Assembly: GCA_015520605.1 (NCBI GenBank)
Contig: WAPT01000015.1
Coordinates: 1 to 35,240 of the forward strand
DNA from: Nanobdellati archaeon
GTDB taxonomy: Archaea; EX4484-52; WAPT01
DNA length: 35,240 bases
Direction of reading: 5' to 3'
Shown: one piece after another, positions 17,064 through 25,303 of the stretch
Numbering within the stretch: the first letter of the stretch is position 1
Layout of the letters: each line of letters starts with the position of its first letter
The notes under the pieces: generated by a model
What the model saw: the letters and a program-made list of their open reading frames with translations, nothing else
What the model was told of the DNA's origin: nothing
The model's database searches: none
Translations under genes and position numbers: made by a program

Positions 17064-17700
17064 AAGCCCTCACACATTCCAGGATCTTTCGTTTTGCGTT
17101 TCTCATTATTGCCCTTCCATGTCCCGGAAGCAGCATCTCGAATTCGAGGCTGAGAATCTTCTCAAGTGATTTGAGCATGTCTTCATCACTTCCGCCTATG
17201 AGATCAGTTCTGCCTATCGTATGGTGAAAAAGGGTATCGCCACTTATCAGTATTTTTTTGTCGGGCTCGTAAAGACAGATACTTCCTGGTGTGTGGCCCG
17301 GTGTGTGCACCACAACGAATTTATGGTTTGCTGTTTTTATCCTGTCTCCATCTTGAAGAAGAAAATCCACGCTGTCACGCTTTATCTCTCCTCCGAAAAA
17401 GTGGTAGTAAGTTGCTTCCTTGTTCTTTTTGAGAAGCTCAGCATCCTTAAAATGCATTCCGACAAGCGCCTTCTCGAATATGAAGTTCCCGCCCATATGG
17501 TCGAAGTGCAGGTGTGTGTTTATGATCCTTTCAATCTTGTTCGTATCTATTCCGGCCTTTTTCATAAGTTCCAAGAGCTGCCCGTGCAGAAGACCTGTGG
17601 TCGTGTCGATAACAAGTTCGTCATCCACCACATACACATTGCTATCCAGTTTTCCCATGTAGATCATCGTTATGCTATCCGTTATTTCCTCGACTCTCAT
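17038..17700 (-). CDS. Metallo-beta-lactamase-fold hydrolase
   Basis: This 220-residue protein has the MBL metal site HLHFDHMGG at residues 63-71, a second HTPGHTPGS motif near 134-142, a GDTLFH segment, and the C-terminal PGHGRA motif. The pattern and size fit the glyoxalase II-like group of hydrolases, whose natural substrate in archaea is often unknown. Its ATG directly abuts the acdA stop (TGAATG), with GGTGAGTGA as ribosome site, so it is co-translated with acdA. A thioester substrate would fit the acyl-CoA neighbour, but that is inference. Confidence 0.88.
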   Translation of the reverse strand: MRVEEITDSITMIYMGKLDSNVYVVDDELVIDTTTGLLHGQLLELMKKAGIDTNKIERIINTHLHFDHMGGNFIFEKALVGMHFKDAELLKKNKEATYYHFFGGEIKRDSVDFLLQDGDRIKTANHKFVVVHTPGHTPGSICLYEPDKKILISGDTLFHHTIGRTDLIGGSDEDMLKSLEKILSLEFEMLLPGHGRAIMRNAKRKILECVRAYEACEIPS

Positions 17701-19077
17701 TCACTCACCATTCTTTTTTGCGTACTCTGTCAGCACTCTGAGCGCTTTCACAGCCCTTTCAGGAGTCGGGTATGCAGGTATGCCTTGCTTTTCAAAACTT
17801 CTTAGCAACACTCGTGTGTATTCTCCTCCAGCTGAACAAACTATAAGGGGTTTGTGCGTTTTTGCGTTTGCCTCGGCAAGAACATCCATTATTTCCGAAC
17901 TTAGTGGTGCTAATTGGAAAAGTGTAATTACGATAATCGAATCAACATTTTCATCATTCGAAACAATTTTAAGGGCTTTCCTGTACCTTTCAGCGGTAGC
18001 GTCTCCTATCAGATCCAGCGGATTATGTACAGAGGCGTAGGATGGAAGTATCTTGCTCAGCTCTTTTACGGTGGATTCTGAAAACTCCGCAAGCTTCAGA
18101 CCGTTTCTCACAACACAGTCCGCTGTTATGACTCCCATTCCACCTCCATTAGTTATGACAGCCACATTCTCACCTTTAGGATACTTACCGGTTGCAAGAG
18201 CCCGTGCATAGTCGAACATTTCCTGTATGTTTTCCGCCTCTATGGCATTACACTGCCTCAGAACCCCCCTAAAGACCTCGTAGCTTCCAGCCATACTTCC
18301 GGTGTGGGATGCCGCAGCCTTTTTGCCAGCTTCACATTTACCCGCCTTAAATATTATAACGGGTTTTTTCTTTGTAGCTTTTTTGAGAGCTTTCATGAAC
18401 TCCTGTCCGTTTTCCACCCCTTCAATATACGCAACTATTACTTCGGTATCCCTATCCCAAGCAAGAAACTCCAAAAGTTCGCTCTCTCTTACATCCACGC
18501 CATTACCGTAGCTCACAAATTTGTTCACGCCAACCCCTTCTTCCGCCATCCAGTCAAGGATGACAAGCCCGAACGCCCCGCTTTGAGATATAAAACTTAT
18601 CCTGCCGTCCTGCGGCTTCTTCATTTTGTAAGGAGGGATAAACAGAGTATCCACACCACTTGAAGGACAGTAGACTCCTATACAGTTCGGCCCTATAATT
18701 CTTGTTTTTCTGCCAGATCTTTCTATGAGCTTTTTGAGATCTTCCTCTCTTCTTATTCCCTCCCCCCCTATCTCCCTGTAGCCGGCTGTTATCACTATCA
18801 CAGCCTTAACACCTTTTTTTATGCAGTCTTCTATGGCTCTGTTCGCTATATCGGGTCTCACACAGACGATCGCTAGATCGACAACATCCTCAATTTGCAA
18901 CACCCTCTGATAGCACCTGTGACCGAGAATCTCGTCAGCGTTAGGATTGACAGGGTAAACTCTCCCTTTGAAACTGCTCAGAAGGTTTCTGAAAATGACA
19001 TGTCCTACCTTCTCCGGATCTCGGGATGCACCAATAACCGCTATGCTTCTTGGTTTGAAAACTGCCGTTAGACTCAT
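17701..19077 (-). CDS. acdA: Acetate-CoA ligase (ADP-forming), alpha subunit
   Basis: The alpha subunit of ADP-forming acetyl-CoA synthetase converts acetyl-CoA, ADP and phosphate to acetate, CoA and ATP, the archaeal way to make ATP by substrate-level phosphorylation. The 458-residue protein shows the CoA-binding Rossmann motif SIAVIGAS at 11-18, a FISQSGAFG segment near 162-170, and the phosphorylated His in ASHTGSMAGS (His258, matching His257 of studied enzymes). The C-terminal half is the ligase-CoA domain. The ATG at 19077 is chosen since CATATAAAG lies 26 bases upstream; upstream ATGs in frame are not needed. The beta subunit gene is separate at 26.2 kb. Confidence 0.93.
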   Translation of the reverse strand: MSLTAVFKPRSIAVIGASRDPEKVGHVIFRNLLSSFKGRVYPVNPNADEILGHRCYQRVLQIEDVVDLAIVCVRPDIANRAIEDCIKKGVKAVIVITAGYREIGGEGIRREEDLKKLIERSGRKTRIIGPNCIGVYCPSSGVDTLFIPPYKMKKPQDGRISFISQSGAFGLVILDWMAEEGVGVNKFVSYGNGVDVRESELLEFLAWDRDTEVIVAYIEGVENGQEFMKALKKATKKKPVIIFKAGKCEAGKKAAASHTGSMAGSYEVFRGVLRQCNAIEAENIQEMFDYARALATGKYPKGENVAVITNGGGMGVITADCVVRNGLKLAEFSESTVKELSKILPSYASVHNPLDLIGDATAERYRKALKIVSNDENVDSIIVITLFQLAPLSSEIMDVLAEANAKTHKPLIVCSAGGEYTRVLLRSFEKQGIPAYPTPERAVKALRVLTEYAKKNGE

Positions 19078-19098
19078 GCCTCGATTTTGTCGTAACAT

Positions 19099-19107
19099 CT
19101 TTATATG
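19099..19107 (-). promoter_or_regulatory. TATA element of acdA
   Basis: On the minus strand CATATAAAG is centred 26 bases before the acdA ATG at 19077, so the acdA - MBL - DHH mRNA is probably leaderless at its first gene. Confidence 0.5.
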
Positions 19108-19158
19108 GATTTCCATTCGATGGGATAAATTTCCCATAAATGAAGCAAAAAAATAAAA

Positions 19159-19530
19159 TCAGGAAGAACGAAGAACCGTGGCATAAACGAATATAGTCAC
19201 TATAGAGGCTCCGATAACTCCGTAAGCAATTGGTGCGTATTTCACCGGCGGCAATGCGAGGTTGAGCAACATTAGGGCAAGAATCGATAGCAGGATGATG
19301 AACGTTGCCCCCCTTGTGTAAATCATAAATCCAATCCAGATCGCGCTGCAGACTATTGCACTCAGCAGAAGATACATGAGAAAATCTACACCAACTGTCT
19401 GTGTTCCACCACTCATGCTTGCTGCGATGCCCACTATCACTCCAACCAACGAGCTCAGCGCTACTCCCAAAACGAGTAGAACACCCTCCTTCATCTCCAA
19501 ACTTTTCTCCCAACCCACATTTTCCTTCAT
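19159..19530 (-). CDS. Four-helix membrane protein, unrecognised
   Basis: This 123-residue protein has four membrane helices (about residues 15-37, 46-70, 72-93 and 97-118) and very short loops, with a charged N-terminus. It belongs to no family I recognise. The ATG at 19530 is preceded by a near-perfect ribosome site GGAGGTGA (19536-19543) with five bases spacing, so I prefer it to the in-frame ATG at 19590. A TTTTTAAATATT element at about 19677-19689 could be its promoter. Confidence 0.7.
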   Translation of the reverse strand: MKENVGWEKSLEMKEGVLLVLGVALSSLVGVIVGIAASMSGGTQTVGVDFLMYLLLSAIVCSAIWIGFMIYTRGATFIILLSILALMLLNLALPPVKYAPIAYGVIGASIVTIFVYATVLRSS

Positions 19531-19788
19531 TTTTGTCACCTCCACTCTGGGGCCGGGAGGGATTTTCACCCTCGTTATTCTCCGGCCCATACTGTTGAAT
19601 AAGAAAACGCTCTCATCCGTCCCGAAGCCAGAAAGAGAACTCTGCTCGTCTTTTTGTAATTCCCGTTTCGTGGTGAATATTTAAAAAGGTATTGGGAAGG
19701 AATGACGACAGCGTTCTTCAAATCAGAAAACCCTCTGTCCCGGCTTTTTTCCCAGAAACTGTGGACTGTCTCCCACCACACAATCTCC
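19531..19788. other. Intergenic region between membrane-protein gene and yjbQ
   Basis: About 258 bases without a convincing gene. It holds the GGAGGTGA site at 19536-19543 and one A/T element (TATTTAAAAAGG on the plus strand, 19678-19689) that could promote the minus-strand membrane-protein gene. Short frames here lack ribosome sites or recognisable sequence. Confidence 0.5.
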
Positions 19789-20193
19789 TTAAAACACAGA
19801 AATCCACACTTCTCTTTCCCTTCTCCTCGTGTCGAAATTTATCACGACTATCTGCTGCCATGTGCCAAGTAAAAGCTTTCCGTCCTTGAACGGCACTGCT
19901 ACACTCGGGCCTATTATACTCGCAAGGATGTGCGCAGCCCCGTTATCATCGTTCCACGTCTTGTGATGCTCGTAATCAAAATCGTACGGTACAAGCCTGC
20001 TGAGCACAGCCGGCAAGTCCTTCTGAAGGCCCGGCTCGAACTCAATCGTTGTGACAGCTCCTGTTGAACCCTTGGCGAAAACCACCACCACACCATCCTT
20101 TTTACCGCTCCTCTCAACCGTTTCCTGCACCTCTCTTGTTATGTCCGCCATCCCACCATATCCTTCAAGCTCAACCACTATCCTTTCCATCAT
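19789..20193 (-). CDS. YjbQ/UPF0047 family protein
   Basis: This protein of about 134 residues matches the YjbQ (UPF0047) family, small trimeric-type proteins; some have thiamin-phosphate synthase activity. Seen features are the GSTGAVTTIEFEPG segment near residues 41-54, a His/Asp region with YEHHKTWNDDNGAAH near 72-87, GPSVAVPF near 93, and the terminal GTWQQIVVINFDTRRRER. The start at 20193 (or the ATG directly after it) follows GAGGTG by seven bases and overlaps prs by about 20 bases. It is the last gene of the GTPase - prs - yjbQ unit. Confidence 0.9.
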   Translation of the reverse strand: MMERIVVELEGYGGMADITREVQETVERSGKKDGVVVVFAKGSTGAVTTIEFEPGLQKDLPAVLSRLVPYDFDYEHHKTWNDDNGAAHILASIIGPSVAVPFKDGKLLLGTWQQIVVINFDTRRREREVWISVF

Positions 20194-21130
20194 TTCTGCC
20201 CACCTCAATCGCTTTCTCAAGCACAGGGATTATGCTGACAACCCTGAGCTTTTTCCTCATTTTCTGCTGGATGGTGTCAGTAACAATTATCATGTCCGCA
20301 TGCTCCGCAACCTTTTCATAACCATTCCCCACAAAAAGACCGTGCGTTGCCGCACAGATTACAGCTTCACATCCAAGCTCTTCCTTCAGCATCCTTGCTG
20401 CCGATGCCATCGTTCCGCCTCCAGCTATCATATCATCAAGAACAAGCACGTTCTTTCCTTTCAGACTTCCTTTTTCATACACAACCTTGACCTCATATTC
20501 TCTCTTTGAAGCGCTGCATGTGCATTTGGTTACCTCAGCTCCGCAATGCTTGCAAACCTTCACCTTGCTAAAGCCAGCAAGATAATCAACACCTAGAGTT
20601 TCCAACCATCTGGACCCACCAAAATCCGGAGTAACTATCTCTACCTCCCCAAATTCATCTCGCGCAGCTTTTATAAGTTCGTGTACGGCTGTGACGTTTC
20701 TTACAGCTACTCCATTCCTTTTAATGAGCGTTTGCTCCCTCATAAAATGAGCATCGACCGTTATAATCTCCTTAACTCCAAGAGCGGATAGGAGGTCCAT
20801 TACAACCAGGCTCGATATAGCTTCACCATCCATGAACCTCTTGTCCTGCCTCGCGTAAGCATAATATGGTATGACACATCTGATGTCCCCGACACCATAA
20901 TCCGCGAGCGTGTGGCATGAAAGAAAAAGTTCCATCAATTTCCTGTCCTGCTCGGGATAGGGGGTCTGTACAACATAAACGCACTGCTGTTTACTTTTTG
21001 GAAGGTCTTTAACATCAAGCCTCACGTAAGTCTCACCATCCGGAAACGTTTTTGTTACGGAATGGATAATATCCCCTACCTTCCACCCTTTCTCCAGGTG
21101 TTTCGCTCCGCTCAAAAAGACAAAGCTCAC
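20171..21130 (-). CDS. prs: Ribose-phosphate pyrophosphokinase with Cys4 insert
   Basis: Prs makes PRPP from ribose 5-phosphate and ATP for nucleotide, His and cofactor synthesis. The protein of 319 residues shows the FPDGETYVR motif, the YYAYARQDKRF ATP-site segment near residues 89-99, the metal-binding VDAHF motif near 125-129, and the PRPP loop VLDDMIAGGGTM near 230-241. Unusual is an insert at about residues 193-205 with C-x2-C-x6-C-x-C, located where the flexible catalytic loop of Prs lies (before KREYEVK); this may bind zinc or act as a redox switch. The GTG at 21130 overlaps the GTPase stop as GTGA and follows a GGTGGGGTGGTGG stretch; GTGs at 21139 and 21136 are other choices. Confidence 0.92.
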   Translation of the reverse strand: MSFVFLSGAKHLEKGWKVGDIIHSVTKTFPDGETYVRLDVKDLPKSKQQCVYVVQTPYPEQDRKLMELFLSCHTLADYGVGDIRCVIPYYAYARQDKRFMDGEAISSLVVMDLLSALGVKEIITVDAHFMREQTLIKRNGVAVRNVTAVHELIKAARDEFGEVEIVTPDFGGSRWLETLGVDYLAGFSKVKVCKHCGAEVTKCTCSASKREYEVKVVYEKGSLKGKNVLVLDDMIAGGGTMASAARMLKEELGCEAVICAATHGLFVGNGYEKVAEHADMIIVTDTIQQKMRKKLRVVSIIPVLEKAIEVGRNDGKDSG

Positions 21131-21882
21131 AGCCACCACCCCACCAGCTTTCCCCTGTTCCAGTCATCTATCACTCTTTTGGCCGCTCTTTTCGTATCGT
21201 ACTTGTTCCCCTTGCTTATGAAGTTCAGGCGCTTTGCGATTTCCTTCAGAGCCTCTTCCTCCTCTTCAAATTCAAAGCCATACACTTCTTTGAAGTTGTT
21301 ACCTTCAGCATTTTTTATTTTTTTGAGAAGTGTGAGAGCAGCGTTCTCCAAATCTTCAGCTGGAAAGAGTATGGGCCTCCACTCTTTCTCAGCCATTTCA
21401 GGGGGTATAACTCCGGGAGTATCGGAAAGCACTATATTTCTTGTTATCCTTATCCACTGCTTTCCCCTTGTATGTCCTGGCCTGGGAGCAACACTCGCTT
21501 TCTTTCTCCTTGCGAGCATGTTTATGAGGCTGCTCTTCCCGACGTTCGGGTAACCAAAAACACAGAGTCTTTTCTTCTCCTCAGTACCAAGATGTCTTTT
21601 CAAGCTCCACTTAAGGATGTTGAACCCGTAATACTTTGTTGCTGAAACATGAACAACATCAACGGCGTTGCTTTGTTCTTTCAGAACTTTCTTTGCCCTG
21701 TCCGCAAATTCCTTCGGCACAAGATCGACCTTGTTTATCACAATCCAGTACGGCTTGTTGAGTTTCTCCACAAACCTTTCCAATTTCCTACATCTCAACT
21801 CAGCGGGACATCTCGCATCTACAACCTCTATGCAAGCATCGCTATCAAGAATTTCCCTCTTAACCAGCCTTAAGAGATCCAT
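21127..21882 (-). CDS. Circularly permuted GTPase, YlqF/Nog2-like
   Basis: This 251-residue GTPase has the permuted motif order of the YlqF/YawG family: G4 NKVD near residues 49-52 comes first, then G5-like SATKYYG near 80, then G1 GYPNVGKSS near 110-118, G2 with PGHTRG near 134-139, and G3 DTPG near 154-157. These proteins act in ribosome large-subunit assembly in bacteria and eukaryotes; the same role is inferred here. The ATG at 21882 is 27 bases from TTTATAATT (minus strand, 21905-21913), so it is leaderless and leads the unit with prs and yjbQ. Confidence 0.9.
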   Translation of the reverse strand: MDLLRLVKREILDSDACIEVVDARCPAELRCRKLERFVEKLNKPYWIVINKVDLVPKEFADRAKKVLKEQSNAVDVVHVSATKYYGFNILKWSLKRHLGTEEKKRLCVFGYPNVGKSSLINMLARRKKASVAPRPGHTRGKQWIRITRNIVLSDTPGVIPPEMAEKEWRPILFPAEDLENAALTLLKKIKNAEGNNFKEVYGFEFEEEEEALKEIAKRLNFISKGNKYDTKRAAKRVIDDWNRGKLVGWWL

Positions 21883-21904
21883 GTAAAACTCTTTAGAGAG
21901 GGAG

Positions 21905-22012
21905 AATTATAAAGATGCGCGCGGCTCATAAGCTACTCCTGAAATCATGACCGTCATTCTGGGACGGCTTAATCATCGCCGCGGTTATAACATTCGGTCA
22001 GCATTTTTAAAT
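21905..22012. promoter_or_regulatory. Divergent promoters of the permuted GTPase and the wHTH protein genes
   Basis: TTTATAATT on the minus strand (21905-21913) is 27 bases from the GTPase ATG at 21882. TTTTTAAATAG on the plus strand (22004-22013) is about 22-25 bases before the ATG at 22031. Here the two genes have separate elements, unlike the shared ones elsewhere in the window. Confidence 0.5.
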
Positions 22013-22030
22013 AGTTATAAACTTCATCCC

Positions 22031-22927
22031 ATGCCCGATCATAATGATAAAACAGTGGTAAAACGATTGGAAGAAGTAAAGAACTATATCTCATCCCCGC
22101 AGGGCAGAGAGGTAGTGCAGGCGTACAACAAGCTTGTTGAGTCTCTAACTTCCATCCCATCGAGTGAGGCACGGGGGTCGCTGGCGCTGGCCATTGCCAA
22201 TAACCTTTATTGTGAGGTGGTTGGAAATATAACAGAAGAGCGTCCAGAACTTGTGTGCACGGGAGTTATAATGTTGGACAAGAAGTTAGAAAGTGCAGGA
22301 TACGAAAGCTTGGTTAATGTGCCTGAAGATGTTAAAGAAAAAATAACAGAAGCAGCCTCATCGTTCTTGGACGAATTGTATAAGATTCTGAGGAACGAAC
22401 AAAACCACGATGTAAGTATGAGCGATACTCAAGTCCACAGCCGCGCGAGCGGAAGAATGAGATTTAGAGACGTACAAGCCAGATATCTTCTTTACGCTTT
22501 GGCGGAACTTCCACCTGAGGATATCAAAAGGATAGAGGTGGAGATGGAGGGGAGAATGGAGAACTCTCACTATAACTTACTTTCCAGACTTTCCCGAAAT
22601 AATATTGTAAGGGTCGTGGACTATGGAACAGAGAGGAAAACCGTCTTGACAGACGATGGTGAAGCGCTCCTTGAAGAATGGTACAAAAGGATGAAAAGGA
22701 AAGGAGTGGTACACAGAGTTGTTGATAATCTTTCAAAGCTGAATGAGGATGCGGTACACACACTCATTTCAAAACTGCGAGAGTTGGAACGCAGGATAGA
22801 AACGGCGAGCGAAATTCAGGCTTGGCATAAAAAAGAAGCAATCACCAAGAACGATGAGTACGGATCGAATAGAGATGAAATCAAACCCATCTACAAGAAA
22901 GAAAAGATTGGAACACGGAATATTTGA
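22031..22927 (+). CDS. Unrecognised protein with winged-helix segment
   Basis: This 298-residue, charged, mostly helical protein has no family I recognise. Residues about 175-225 look like a winged helix: two helices with YNLLSRLSRNNIVRVVD, then a beta-hairpin (TERKTVLTDDGEALLEEW) typical of DNA-binding wHTH wings. The C-terminus is a basic coiled-coil-like tail. The ATG at 22031 is favoured by an A/T element just upstream; the frame extends further 5' without support. Its stop overlaps the next start (TTGA), so the two form a unit. Confidence 0.65.
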   Translation: MPDHNDKTVVKRLEEVKNYISSPQGREVVQAYNKLVESLTSIPSSEARGSLALAIANNLYCEVVGNITEERPELVCTGVIMLDKKLESAGYESLVNVPEDVKEKITEAASSFLDELYKILRNEQNHDVSMSDTQVHSRASGRMRFRDVQARYLLYALAELPPEDIKRIEVEMEGRMENSHYNLLSRLSRNNIVRVVDYGTERKTVLTDDGEALLEEWYKRMKRKGVVHRVVDNLSKLNEDAVHTLISKLRELERRIETASEIQAWHKKEAITKNDEYGSNRDEIKPIYKKEKIGTRNI

Positions 22928-23355
22928 TAATCGAAACCCCGACCGGGGATAAGTATCTACCTTTACTGCAACTGGATGTTTTTGATTCACGAAAGAATCG
23001 ACTTGTCAACAGATTTTCCGTGGAGTTTATTTTTTTGCAGGTTCTAGAAGAATTGGAAAGAGAGAATGGCAAAGAGATTAAAAGAAAGATTCTTTTTGGT
23101 TTAGTTTCTCGCGGTGCTGTGGTTGAAAACGAGGACGGGAGCGTGAGCATAGATGAAATCTATCGATCTCTTCTTCACAGAGCCAAGAAGGATCCGATGG
23201 GACATGATTTTGAAAATGTAAGCGAAATAGAAACGTTAGAGATAGGCGCGGTTCTCAGGTGGATAGACGGAGTTGGCGAGATAATCGTGCCGCCACCCTC
23301 GATCTTTGCGAGACTTGTACGAAATTACGAAAAACTTTACTTGCAGGAACTTTAA
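22924..23355 (+). CDS. Unrecognised partner of the winged-helix protein
   Basis: This 143-residue protein starts with TTG at 22924, overlapping the stop of the wHTH gene by four bases (TTGA), which implies coupled translation. It is mixed alpha/beta, mildly acidic, with a middle helix rich in Glu and Lys. It has no membrane segment, no Cys, and no motif I recognise. The pair wHTH + partner is convergent with another unknown gene. No function can be assigned. Confidence 0.6.
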   Translation: MIIETPTGDKYLPLLQLDVFDSRKNRLVNRFSVEFIFLQVLEELERENGKEIKRKILFGLVSRGAVVENEDGSVSIDEIYRSLLHRAKKDPMGHDFENVSEIETLEIGAVLRWIDGVGEIIVPPPSIFARLVRNYEKLYLQEL

Positions 23356-23392
23356 TTTTTCATTCTCTACTCTCTATCTGTTCTTTATTATC

Positions 23393-24115
23393 TCATTCAT
23401 TCATCCTTTTTGATTTCAGGTCCACCATTTTTCTACCCAACATCAATTTAGCTTCAGGATCTTTTTCTAAGTTGAACAAGTTCCTGAGGTAATGGATAAC
23501 ATAATAAAGATACACATCCTGGGGAGGAGCACCCTCAACACTTTTGATGAGGTCTCTTGCTCTCTCCACAAATTCAACACCCTTCTGACCTAAATACACG
23601 TGTTCATTATCCTTTTCTAGCAAGCCCAGTTTAAACATTTCTTCAGCAAGCATATGTTCCAATCTTTTCCTCTCTTTTGTGTACTTTTTCATAACGTTCG
23701 ACATCCTGCCATGAATATCTGCGCTGAAATGATTGCATAATTCCGTTTCTTCAACATAATCTCTGAGCCTTCTGACTTTGCAAACTCTCTCTATGAACTT
23801 TTCATAAGTTGGAATACGAACATGATCCACACGAGATACGGTATCCAGAACCAGAAACTCAGGGGCGTAGGTATACTTTGCATTCTCAAACCAATCATTC
23901 AAATATTTTAGCACAGGTAGCTCAACATCATCATCAACGTAAATACCGATCGCACTCCGTGGCATCACAGCCCTTTTTTCAGAATGGCGGAGATCACGTT
24001 CTCCTTCTTTACCCTCACCTCTCCAGTAAAGACGCGTCATTCTCACAAGCTCAAGCTCGTCGCTCCTCTCCCCACACCAATATTTTAACGTTTTCTCAAC
24101 AACATCGCTCTTCAT
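23393..24115 (-). CDS. Unrecognised protein, possible winged-helix segment near its C-terminus
   Basis: About 240 residues, with a charged N-terminus and a middle alpha/beta part that includes the acidic stretch YVDDDVEL. Residues about 160-195 (LAEEMFKLGLLEKDNEHVYLGQKGVEFV) have the helix-turn-wing look of a wHTH. The ATG at 24115 follows GAGGTTGAGGGGA, a plausible ribosome site, and overlaps the radical SAM stop by about 20 bases, so it is in one unit with it. Function unknown. Confidence 0.65.
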   Translation of the reverse strand: MKSDVVEKTLKYWCGERSDELELVRMTRLYWRGEGKEGERDLRHSEKRAVMPRSAIGIYVDDDVELPVLKYLNDWFENAKYTYAPEFLVLDTVSRVDHVRIPTYEKFIERVCKVRRLRDYVEETELCNHFSADIHGRMSNVMKKYTKERKRLEHMLAEEMFKLGLLEKDNEHVYLGQKGVEFVERARDLIKSVEGAPPQDVYLYYVIHYLRNLFNLEKDPEAKLMLGRKMVDLKSKRMNE

Positions 24116-25214
24116 TCCCCTCAACCTCATAAAGCGGATCAACTTGCATTATGAACCTGTCATCTGCTGGAAGTTCCCACACAAGCTCAACTTTGTATCC
24201 GTGGTGTGCAGCCTTATACCCCAGCTTCTCGGATGTTTCAACAACCCCCATGTTATTATTCACATAGAAGTTCCTTGGAGAGGCTCTCAAAACTCTCATT
24301 AACTCATCCTTAAGCTGTTCAAGCTCCTGCCCTTCCTTGGGGTAGATATATGCCTTAAGCAGCCAACCCTCGTCACTCACCCTCTCGTAAGACCTTTTCA
24401 TACTCTCCGCCCGTAACTTAAACCTGTTGCGTAGCTGAAAATATTCTTTAACGTAGCTCTCACAGAAGTGCGCGCTTAGGTTTGTGGTATAAGCGGCTAT
24501 GTACTTTATCATCTTCCTGCCAAGCTCATAACTACCTTTGACCGTGTTAAACTCATCAAAGTTTAGCTCATAACCCCTTGCCATGATTTCATCCGCCGTC
24601 AGCTCTGAAGCTTCAAACTCGTTTAGGTTTATGAACTTTGCTCCAATGTCTTCAAGGTAGTGAACCATCTCCTTAATATAGTCCTCTTTATCGGGTATGC
24701 ACGGGATCTCAACCCCAACATCAAAAGAATACTCAACCGCTATCTTCACAAGAGGCCAGTTCCGCTTATTCTCCATATCGAGGTGGAAGCGCAGTTCATC
24801 AAGGCCAGCATCCTCAAGCTTGCTTAGAGCATCACGGAACTTCTCCTCGTTCAGTATACCATAGGTGTAAAGATGGATGTGAAAGCTCCGCCCAAACGTA
24901 TCCTTCAAGAGCTTTATGTAGTGCAGGGTTCTCTCCAATCTCACTAAGGGATCCCCTCCAGTAACACCAACACCCCTGGATTGGCAGAGTTCCACTTCTC
25001 TTATGATGTCTTCACCGCTCTTTACATGGATCTCGTTTATCACAGTTATGTCTTTGTTCTTTCTGTAAGAGGAGAGAGGACAGTAGAAACAGTTAACTGG
25101 ACAGATGCCGGTAACAAAAAGCACGGATTTCAGACCCTTTATGCACAACTCGCACCCCTTTGGCAGTATACCGACATATTTCGAGCCGGCTAAGCTCGTC
25201 TTTACTTTTCTCAT
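24096..25214 (-). CDS. Radical SAM protein, COG2108-like
   Basis: This 372-residue protein has a radical SAM iron-sulfur motif C-x3-C-x2-C (CPVNCFYC) near residues 49-56, the GGDP motif near 100, and the strand-loop segments of a TIM barrel. Two more cysteines (CELC) just before the cluster motif fit the COG2108 group, archaeal proteins related to pyruvate formate-lyase activating enzyme with unknown substrates. The C-terminal 120 residues are a separate charged domain. The ATG at 25214 is 27 bases from TTTTTTAAATTTC (minus strand, 25236-25248). The longer frame upstream crosses the RNA region and is not used. Confidence 0.85.
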   Translation of the reverse strand: MRKVKTSLAGSKYVGILPKGCELCIKGLKSVLFVTGICPVNCFYCPLSSYRKNKDITVINEIHVKSGEDIIREVELCQSRGVGVTGGDPLVRLERTLHYIKLLKDTFGRSFHIHLYTYGILNEEKFRDALSKLEDAGLDELRFHLDMENKRNWPLVKIAVEYSFDVGVEIPCIPDKEDYIKEMVHYLEDIGAKFINLNEFEASELTADEIMARGYELNFDEFNTVKGSYELGRKMIKYIAAYTTNLSAHFCESYVKEYFQLRNRFKLRAESMKRSYERVSDEGWLLKAYIYPKEGQELEQLKDELMRVLRASPRNFYVNNNMGVVETSEKLGYKAAHHGYKVELVWELPADDRFIMQVDPLYEVEGNEERCC

Positions 25215-25235
25215 GAAAAAATTTGTTTTTGAATG

Positions 25236-25248
25236 AAATTTAAAAAAC
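25236..25248 (-). promoter_or_regulatory. TATA element of the radical SAM gene
   Basis: TTTTTTAAATTTC on the minus strand is centred about 27 bases before the ATG at 25214, supporting a leaderless mRNA and the short form of the protein. Confidence 0.5.
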
Positions 25249-25303
25249 TGCCGAACAGAAACAAGCATATTACTGTGTGTTAGCATGACTTGAACCAAAA
25301 TAG

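Noticed and set aside
19575-19781. A 68-codon minus-strand frame in the gap before the membrane-protein gene
   Set aside because: No ribosome site, no family, and it overlaps the leader with the strong GGAGGTGA site.
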